NCBI GenBank assembly: GCA_002479405.1
Contig: DLMX01000125.1
Coordinates: 1,002 to 9,190 of the forward strand
Direction of reading: 5' to 3'
From: Methylophilaceae bacterium UBA7525
GTDB taxonomy: Bacteria > Pseudomonadota > Gammaproteobacteria > Burkholderiales > Methylophilaceae
Length of the DNA stretch: 8,189 nucleotides
The translations under genes and the position numbers were made by a program. The notes beneath the pieces are model-generated. The model made no database searches. It had not been told where the DNA came from and was given only the letters and a program-made list of their open reading frames with translations. Below are positions 1 through 4,994 of the stretch, in pieces. How positions within the stretch are numbered: position 1 is the stretch's first letter; every line of letters starts with the position of its first letter.

Positions 1-671
1 AGCGGCGTGCCCAGTTCGTGTGCCGCCGCCGTTGCCAGCGCTCCCAGCGCAAGCATGCGCTCACTTTCGAGCGCGGATTCCCGTGCTTCTGCCGTCATGC
101 GGTCATATTCACGCAGATTCTGCCCGATACGGGTAACGAAGAAGGCGAAGATGCCGGCACTGACCACAAAGCCCAGCCACATGCCGACAAGATGGATATC
201 AAGATCCATGCCGACCCCGGCATGCACATGCAGATGAGATAAGGGGATATGGAAAAACACCAGCATGGAATAGCAGAGCACGGCCAGCCCGGCGATCAGC
301 CAGACATAGAGCGTGTTGAGAGCGACGGCGGCGATCGCCAGCGGCAGCAGGTACATCCAGACAAAAGGGTTGCTGTAACCACCGGTGAAATAGAACAAGG
401 TTGTCAGCGCGACGATGTCACCCAGCAATTGCACCAGCAGCTCGGTTTCGCTGACACCGACCGGATCGCGCAAGCGCCACCAGGTCATGATATTCAGCAG
501 CAACATACCCCCCAAAGCCACACCTATCGGCCAGGGGTTCAAGGGGATGCTCAGGTAATGCAGTAGCAGGGCGATCGATACCAGGAAGCCGATAACGACA
601 TTGCGCACCCAGAACAGGCGGCGCAGGTTTTTGGTCGCAGCGGAATGTGGATGGAAATGTCTGGCGAACAT
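1..671 (-). CDS. regB: RegB/PrrB/RoxS-type redox sensor histidine kinase, N-terminal part (partial)
   Basis: The gene runs off the left edge of the window; 223 residues are visible. The N-terminal half is a polytopic membrane sensor with about six hydrophobic segments between residues 20 and 190. Between the third and fourth lies GGYSNPF (residues 97-103), which matches the GGxxNPF signature of RegB-family kinases, known as the ubiquinone-sensing site. A cytoplasmic linker follows (residues about 190-205), then the H-box ALATAAAHELGTP with phospho-acceptor His218. The ATP-binding domain and the redox-active cysteine known in RegB lie outside the window. The start is fixed by an in-frame TAA four codons upstream (bases 681-683); CAGGG is a modest ribosome site. 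In known systems the kinase phosphorylates RegA/PrrA/RoxR, which would be sought to the left. The gene diverges from the receptor gene at 843. Family assignment is strong; RoxS or ActS would be equally valid names. Confidence 0.9.
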   Translation of the reverse strand, partial: MFARHFHPHSAATKNLRRLFWVRNVVIGFLVSIALLLHYLSIPLNPWPIGVALGGMLLLNIMTWWRLRDPVGVSETELLVQLLGDIVALTTLFYFTGGYSNPFVWMYLLPLAIAAVALNTLYVWLIAGLAVLCYSMLVFFHIPLSHLHVHAGVGMDLDIHLVGMWLGFVVSAGIFAFFVTRIGQNLREYDRMTAEARESALESERMLALGALATAAAHELGTP

Positions 672-706
672 GCCCTGATTTTAACGCGCAACGCATGAAC
701 TTTGTT

Positions 707-721
707 GCGACAAATTGCCGC
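707..721 (-). promoter_or_regulatory. RegA/RegR-like operator box upstream of the kinase gene
   Basis: Read on the minus strand the box is GCGGCAATTTGTCGC, followed by AACAAA. It shares the pattern GCGRC-NNNNT-GTCRC-A with the three other boxes in this window. Against the RegR-box consensus as I remember it (GNGRCRTTNNGNCGC) only one position differs. It ends 35 bases before the kinase start. A possible -10, TAAAAT at 683-678 on the minus strand, lies 23 bases beyond it, one base off the spacing seen in the other three promoters. It may mediate autoregulation; whether activation or repression cannot be told. Confidence 0.6.
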
Positions 722-769
722 TAGGGATCATCCAGCCGATTGTGGGGTCTGCTGGGCGAACCGGTGACT

Positions 770-814
770 GCGACGATATGTCGCATTTTCTCCGCCAGCG
801 CTTGCACTTAGAAT
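770..814 (+). promoter_or_regulatory. Activator-type promoter of the first TonB receptor (box plus -10)
   Basis: A perfect inverted repeat, TGCGACGATATGTCGCA (769-785), contains the 15-base box at 770-784. Exactly 24 bases later lies the -10 hexamer TAGAAT (809-814). A hexamer at 17-base spacing (786-791, TTTTCT) is not a real -35, so transcription should need an activator bound near position -44. The predicted start near base 821 gives a leader of about 22 bases containing the ribosome site GGGAG. The same layout recurs at 4431 and 4919. Confidence 0.72.
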
Positions 815-842
815 GCACACACAATAAAAACAGGGAGTTAAC

Positions 843-2933
843 ATGGGTTCGAGCAAGAACATGCTGATTCTGTCAGCAGCGTTGCTTTGCTGCACTGCTG
901 TGGCGGCCGAGAGTGCCAATCCGGCAGAAGCGCAAAAACTGGCTGGAGTCACGGATATCAGCCTGCCGGAGATTGATGTGTATGGCGTGATGGATATGTC
1001 GGCAAAGTATGCGACACCGCAATCGACGGCAGCGAGCCGCTTTCAGGCAGACAGCCTGATTGTGCCGCAGAGCAGTCAGGCTATCAACTGGACGCAGATT
1101 CAGGACAGCGGCGCGATTGATGTCGGCGATGTGCTGAAAAGCGTGCCCTCGGCCTATAGCGGCAACAGCAGAACGGCGCCCTTTGCCAGCATGTCCTGGA
1201 AGCTGCGCGGTTTCGATGCTTCGGTTACGCGCAACGGTTTCCGCCAGCTCTATTTCGAGGATGTCGATCAATCCGCATTCAGTAACGTCGAGCGTGTGGA
1301 AATCATCAAGGGTCCGGGTAGCGTCGCCCTTGGCATGGAAGGACTGGGCGGCAGTATCCACATGATTACCAAACGCCCCGAACGCGATTTAGCCGGTAGC
1401 GCTTATGCTAGTTACGGTCAGTACGATACAAAAATCGGCGGCTTTGACCTGACCGGCGCGATTGGCGATACCGGCCTTGGCATCCGCCTTAATGGTGAGA
1501 TCGAGCGTTCCGGCACTTTTGTCGACCATCAGGATATTGATCGAGACAATGTCGGCCTGACCCTGACTTGGGATCGCGGCGGCCCGGTACGGGCGTTTTT
1601 CATGATGGAATACCAGCAGCGAGAGAGTTCGCCCAATCCCGGGCTGCCTGTCGATTTTCGTGGCAAGCGCAGTACTTACCTGGGTGAACCGGCATTTGAT
1701 TATCTCAATACCTGGTCGCCGCTGATCCAGACCTGGCTGGAATTCGATATTGCCGAGAACTGGACGCTGAGTCCGCGCTACCAGCGCTTCGAATTCAACG
1801 TCAACCAGCAGCAGGTGCGGTTGCGTGATCCAATCGGCGGAGGCTTGATCAATCGCAGCGGCCGGCACAATTTCCACGAGCGCGACATGACCGATACCTA
1901 TGAGCTTGAGCTGAAAGGCCGTTTCGACCTTGCCGGCATGGCGCATCAGGTAGCTCTCGGCTACACAGCTGAGCGGCATGAATGGAAGGGCGACTGGTCC
2001 AATTTTACCGGTGTAACGGCTATCAATCCCAACAATCCGGTGTATGGCAATGTTCTGCCGGCGATCGGTGCATTCAACCGCTTCAGTGGGCAGGCGGATA
2101 CGGACGAGTACTATCTGCAGGATCTCGTCAAACTGACGGAGCGCTTCAATCTGCTGCTCGGTTTGCGTCATGTTGAAAGTCGCATTGATAGCGAATTCAA
2201 CGGTTTTGCCAGCAACGGCCAGGATGACCGCACCAACACCTTTCAGATCGGTGCATCCTATCTGCTTGATCCGCAATGGTCGTTGTTCGCGGGCATGAGT
2301 ACGGCAATGTCGATTGAAGGCATCGTTGGCGGAATTTCAGCCGACAACAAGCCGTTTGAACCGGAGCGCAGCCGCCAGCGCGAAATCGGTATCAAGCATC
2401 AATCGGACAAGTTAAGCGCCAGTCTTTCCCTGTTTCATATCCGGTTTGAAAATGCGGCGACCGAAGACCCTTCCAATCCCGGCTTCCAAATCCAGAGTGG
2501 TGAGCAGCGCTCGCGTGGCGTTGAGCTGGAGGGTGTCTGGCAGGCGACCGCGGACTGGTACCTGAGCGGAGGGCTGGCCTACATCGACGCCGAGATCACC
2601 AAAAGTAACGACGGCGATGTCGGCAACCGCCTGGGCAACATCGCGCACCTGCAGGCCAATCTGTGGACGCGCTACCGCCTGCTGCCCAACGTGCATGTCG
2701 GCCTCGGCGCCAATCATGTCGGCGAGCGTTACGGTACTATCTCGAATACCTACAAACTGCCGTCCTACACGACGGTGGATGCCTCGCTGGCCTGGCAGAT
2801 CGATCCGCGTCTGAAGGCCGAGCTGTTCGTGCAGAACCTGTTCGACAAGGAATACTACACAGGCAACAACGATTTCTCCGTTTACCGGGGCGATCCGCTG
2901 ACCGCTTATGCAAGGATGATGGTAAATTTCTGA
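843..2933 (+). CDS. TonB-dependent outer-membrane receptor, siderophore-receptor type
   Basis: The 696-residue product is a gated outer-membrane transporter that would import a metal chelate using TonB-ExbBD energy. A signal peptide (residues 1-22, cleavage after AVAA) leads to a probable TonB box LPEIDVYG (41-48). The plug domain follows, with the family motif VERVEIIKGPGSV (149-161) and GGSIHMITKRP. The remaining part, from about residue 180, is a 22-strand barrel of alternating polar and hydrophobic residues that ends in the terminal phenylalanine (VNF) typical of assembled barrels. There is no N-terminal STN signalling domain, so it is not a FecA-type transducer. The start ATG has GGGAG five bases upstream; an internal ATG at residue 7 is less likely. 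The layout fits TonB-dependent siderophore receptors, but the ligand cannot be read from the sequence. Its promoter is of the RegA-box type, shared with the other receptor in this window. Confidence 0.9.
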   Translation: MGSSKNMLILSAALLCCTAVAAESANPAEAQKLAGVTDISLPEIDVYGVMDMSAKYATPQSTAASRFQADSLIVPQSSQAINWTQIQDSGAIDVGDVLKSVPSAYSGNSRTAPFASMSWKLRGFDASVTRNGFRQLYFEDVDQSAFSNVERVEIIKGPGSVALGMEGLGGSIHMITKRPERDLAGSAYASYGQYDTKIGGFDLTGAIGDTGLGIRLNGEIERSGTFVDHQDIDRDNVGLTLTWDRGGPVRAFFMMEYQQRESSPNPGLPVDFRGKRSTYLGEPAFDYLNTWSPLIQTWLEFDIAENWTLSPRYQRFEFNVNQQQVRLRDPIGGGLINRSGRHNFHERDMTDTYELELKGRFDLAGMAHQVALGYTAERHEWKGDWSNFTGVTAINPNNPVYGNVLPAIGAFNRFSGQADTDEYYLQDLVKLTERFNLLLGLRHVESRIDSEFNGFASNGQDDRTNTFQIGASYLLDPQWSLFAGMSTAMSIEGIVGGISADNKPFEPERSRQREIGIKHQSDKLSASLSLFHIRFENAATEDPSNPGFQIQSGEQRSRGVELEGVWQATADWYLSGGLAYIDAEITKSNDGDVGNRLGNIAHLQANLWTRYRLLPNVHVGLGANHVGERYGTISNTYKLPSYTTVDASLAWQIDPRLKAELFVQNLFDKEYYTGNNDFSVYRGDPLTAYARMMVNF

Positions 2934-2959
2934 GCATCATCCTGAGAGTCGTCAATTCA

Positions 2960-3062
2960 GCCACAGAGCTCACAGAGGAAAGACTGATTACGAGTGCCGA
3001 GTGGGCAGGCAGATGGGGCCGCAATGCCGGTGCCCTTTGCCTTTCTCTGTGTCCTCTGTGGC
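2960..3062. repeat. Intergenic inverted-repeat (REP/MITE-like) element
   Basis: The arms are 2960-2982 and 3041-3062. Both read GCCACAGAG, two variable bases, then CACAGAG and AAAG, on opposite strands, with one extra base in the left arm. Within each arm CACAGAG occurs twice in tandem. The 58-base interior contains a smaller complementary pair, GGGCA (3003-3007) and TGCCC (3031-3035). There is no open reading frame of note. CCACAGAGGACACAGAG-type repeats are familiar as scattered intergenic elements in many proteobacterial genomes (recalled, not searched). In RNA it would form a long hairpin 27 bases after the receptor stop codon and could stabilise or attenuate the transcript. It has no T-tract, so it is not a typical terminator. 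Confidence 0.7.
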
Positions 3063-3104
3063 TAATAGAGTTTCTCAGGATCATTGCACAAGGTCGCATT
3101 TGAT

Positions 3105-3112
3105 AAGGCGGG
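3105..3112 (+). promoter_or_regulatory. Ribosome binding site deciding the start at 3117
   Basis: AAGGCGGG lies directly before ATG 3117, with AAGG eight bases from the start. An upstream in-frame TTG at 3084 would add 11 residues but lacks such a site and would push charged residues in front of the hydrophobic N-terminal segment. Confidence 0.6.
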
Positions 3113-3116
3113 TAGC

Positions 3117-4385
3117 ATGTTGAGATTTTCCTGGCGCTTGGGTCTGCTCTTGCTGGCAGTGCTGCTGGCAATACTCCTGATAGCGGCGAGCTTGTATCGT
3201 GGTGAGCATGCGATTCGGGTTGAGCAAATGGAAACACCGGCGGCTAGCACTGCGCGTCTGCCGAGGCTGACGGCGGCACTCGGGGGTGGGGCCATCATGA
3301 GCTGGGTCGAGCCTGCCGGTGACCAGCATGTGTTGAAATATGCTTTGCTCAAGGATGGGCAATGGCAACGCGACGGCGTTGTCACGCAGGGCGACGGCTG
3401 GTTCGTCAACTGGTCCGATTTCCCCTCGGTGGTGGCCATTGACGATGCATTCTGGCTTGCGCACTGGCTGGTCAAGCAGCCGGGCGGCAATACCTATGAT
3501 TACGATATCGCACTTGCCATTTCCAACGATGCTGGCATGAGCTGGCGGCACATCGGCAGCCCGCATCGCGACGGCAAGGCGGCTGAGCATGGGTTTGTCA
3601 GCATCTTCCCGGATCGCGGAGCGGCAGGCGTCATCTGGCTTGATGGCCGGGATTTTATCAGCCATCCGGCGCCGTCGGGGCACGAGGGGCACCATGCGAG
3701 TCATTCCGGCAATTTTGCCTTGATGTATACACGCGTGCTTGCCGATGGTTCGATGGAGGCCGAGCAGGTCGTGGACGACAATACCTGCACTTGCTGCTGG
3801 ACCGCCGTCGCTTCTGTGCCGGATGGTTCGGTTGCTGCCTGGAGAGGCCGCACGGACGATGACATTCGCGATAATCGTGTGGCTCGTCTGGTCGACGGAA
3901 ACTGGGCCGTATCGCAGCCCCTGGGTGGTGAGCAATGGCAGATTGCGGGTTGTCCGGTCAATGGCCCTGCACTGGCAGCGCGGGAGAACCATGTGCTGGC
4001 TGCGTGGTTTACGGCGGAAGGTGACCGGCCCAGGGTACGTGCAGCGATATCGAACAATGGCGGGCAGGAATTTTCTACGCCTGTCGACCTGGATGACCAG
4101 CGTCCTCTGGGGCGTATCGATGCCTTGTGGCTGGATAGCGAACGCGCACTCATCTCGTGGATGGCGAATCCGGGAAAAAAGACAACAGAACTGGTGGTGC
4201 GGATCATCGATAAAAGCGGGCAAGTCAGGGAAGTCAGCAGTCTGGGCAAGTTGAGCGCCGGCAGGGATTCCGGGGTTCCGCAAATGGTCAGGGATGGCAA
4301 TCATCTCTATGTGGCCTGGACCAGACCGCAGCCGGATTTCGGTATTTCACTCGGCCATATTCCAGTAGCGCAATTTCAAGACTAG
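3117..4385 (+). CDS. Sialidase-fold (BNR/Asp-box) exported or membrane-anchored protein with CTCC and GCPVNGP motifs
   Basis: The product has 422 residues. A positive N-terminus and a long hydrophobic stretch (about 5-28) form a signal peptide or signal anchor that places the rest in the periplasm. The body looks like a beta-propeller of the sialidase superfamily: a good Asp-box SNDAGMSW (136-143) and degenerate copies such as SNNGGQEF. It need not be a sialidase. Its distinctive parts are a His-rich loop (His183, 189, 192, 193, 196), the sequence DDNTCTCCW (Cys224, 226, 227) and AGCPVNGP (Cys279). I recall the CxCC plus GCPVNGP pair as conserved in a family usually auto-annotated exo-alpha-sialidase. 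These residues could form disulfides or a metal site; that is inference. It follows the first receptor after 183 bases and has no RegA-like promoter box of its own, so it may depend on read-through. No clear terminator follows it. Confidence 0.8.
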   Translation: MLRFSWRLGLLLLAVLLAILLIAASLYRGEHAIRVEQMETPAASTARLPRLTAALGGGAIMSWVEPAGDQHVLKYALLKDGQWQRDGVVTQGDGWFVNWSDFPSVVAIDDAFWLAHWLVKQPGGNTYDYDIALAISNDAGMSWRHIGSPHRDGKAAEHGFVSIFPDRGAAGVIWLDGRDFISHPAPSGHEGHHASHSGNFALMYTRVLADGSMEAEQVVDDNTCTCCWTAVASVPDGSVAAWRGRTDDDIRDNRVARLVDGNWAVSQPLGGEQWQIAGCPVNGPALAARENHVLAAWFTAEGDRPRVRAAISNNGGQEFSTPVDLDDQRPLGRIDALWLDSERALISWMANPGKKTTELVVRIIDKSGQVREVSSLGKLSAGRDSGVPQMVRDGNHLYVAWTRPQPDFGISLGHIPVAQFQD

Positions 4386-4430
4386 CCGGGTTCAGTCATT
4401 TCGGGATTATCCGCGAGCATCGCAAGCCCT

Positions 4431-4475
4431 GCGGCAACATGTCACATTTTTATCGGCGCGAAAACTTCATAGAAT
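4431..4475 (+). promoter_or_regulatory. Activator-type promoter of the small membrane-protein gene (box plus -10)
   Basis: The box GCGGCAACATGTCAC (4431-4445) is followed by ATTTT and, after exactly 24 bases, by TAGAAT (4470-4475). The 17-base-spaced upstream hexamer is TTTTTA, so no normal -35 exists. The predicted transcription start near 4482 leaves a leader of about 27 bases before GTG 4509. The layout is identical to that at 770-814, including the same -10 hexamer, although the sequences between box and -10 differ apart from the ATTTT. Confidence 0.7.
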
Positions 4476-4508
4476 CAGCAACAAGATCAACGCAAGCCGG
4501 AATTTGCC

Positions 4509-4907
4509 GTGTCAGACCATATCATCAGCGCCAGTCAGCAGAAACTGAGCGCCAGAGTCTTCAATATCGTTTCCATCGTGGCCGTGTTGGTTCCGCCATT
4601 GCTCATGTTGTGGATTGCCGCTTCGATTTTCGTCTACGCCTCCCTGATCCATCATCCCAACCCTCGCATCGCGGACTATCTTGTGCCAGCCGGCTATCGT
4701 TTTTACGGCTTGGTCGGTTCTCTGGTGGCAGCACTCAACTTCACGGAGCAATTGAGCCACTTGCTGGGCAGCAATCTGACCATGTGGTTGACAGTCTGGG
4801 GCCTGGCGATCCTCGTCATCGTGCCATGGGGTCTGCGCGACATCATCCGGGCCGGGCATGAGCCATGGAAGGATCTGATGGTGCCGCAAGCCAAGTGGGC
4901 TGATTGA
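4509..4907 (+). CDS. Small membrane protein with three predicted helices, unknown family
   Basis: I do not recognise this 132-residue protein. Three hydrophobic segments are visible: residues 19-47, 63-82 and 92-113. Loop residues include HHPNPR (48-53), His84 and HEPW (117-120), which sit near the ends of the helices and could be ligands or merely structural. There is no signal peptide beyond the first helix and no cysteine. The start is GTG, with a weak GGAA ribosome site six bases upstream; the next in-frame methionine, residue 33, falls inside the first helix and is a poor alternative. It has its own RegA-like promoter and ends 87 bases before the second receptor gene, which also has its own promoter. 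A helper role in metal uptake across the inner membrane is a guess from position only. Confidence 0.75.
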   Translation: MSDHIISASQQKLSARVFNIVSIVAVLVPPLLMLWIAASIFVYASLIHHPNPRIADYLVPAGYRFYGLVGSLVAALNFTEQLSHLLGSNLTMWLTVWGLAILVIVPWGLRDIIRAGHEPWKDLMVPQAKWAD

Positions 4908-4918
4908 GATAGCTGCCT

Positions 4919-4963
4919 GCGACATCTTGTCACATTCCTTGGCAGGCTCTGGCTTCCTATAAT
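4919..4963 (+). promoter_or_regulatory. Activator-type promoter of the second TonB receptor (box plus -10)
   Basis: The box GCGACATCTTGTCAC (4919-4933) begins 11 bases after the stop of the preceding gene. A perfect TATAAT (4958-4963) follows after exactly 24 bases. The 17-base-spaced upstream hexamer TTCCTT is a poor -35. A start near 4970 gives a leader of about 25 bases. This is the third copy of the architecture and the one with the consensus -10. Confidence 0.72.
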
Positions 4964-4982
4964 TCAGGGCATTCGCCACTCT

Positions 4983-4986
4983 GGAG
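4983..4986 (+). promoter_or_regulatory. Ribosome binding site deciding the start at 4995
   Basis: GGAG lies eight bases before GTG 4995 but only two bases before the alternative TTG at 4989. The normal spacing and the cleaner signal peptide (MKLKKIALVV) favour GTG 4995. Confidence 0.65.
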
Positions 4987-4994
4987 CATTGATT

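Larger units (their letters stand above)
672..842. promoter_or_regulatory. Divergent regulatory region between kinase and receptor genes
   Basis: This 171-base noncoding region separates two divergent genes. It holds two inverted repeats of the form GCGRC-N5-GNCGC, at 707-721 and 770-784, whose centres are 63 bases apart, close to six helical turns. The left copy reads best toward the kinase and the right copy toward the receptor. I found no convincing Fur box here, although the downstream receptor resembles siderophore receptors. Confidence 0.75.

Noticed and set aside
418..696. Minus-strand open frame of 92 codons
   Set aside because: It is out of frame with the RegB-type kinase that covers the same bases and has a composition typical of a shadow frame.
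802..830. TTGCAC (802-807) with TAAAAA (825-830) as a normal sigma-70 promoter for the first receptor
   Set aside because: Both hexamers match poorly, and the transcription start would fall on the ribosome site. TAGAAT at 809-814 fits the repeated architecture better.
3093..3101. GTCGCATTT as a further RegA-like box before the propeller gene
   Set aside because: The other arm (ATTGC in place of GCGRC) does not match, and the -10 position would lie inside the coding region.
3081..4304. Long minus-strand open frame opposite the propeller gene
   Set aside because: The plus-strand product has a signal segment, an Asp-box and conserved motifs; the antisense product shows no domain and is a shadow of a GC-rich gene.
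4386..4430. Possible terminator after the propeller gene
   Set aside because: No GC-rich stem followed by a T-tract could be found in this stretch.
4439..4861. Plus-strand open frame of 140 codons starting at 4439
   Set aside because: It overlaps the 4509 gene in another frame, begins inside the promoter box and has no ribosome site; the 4509 product has coherent membrane helices.
4989..4994. TTG 4989 as start of the second receptor
   Set aside because: It lies only two bases from the GGAG ribosome site; GTG 4995 has normal spacing and gives a typical signal peptide.
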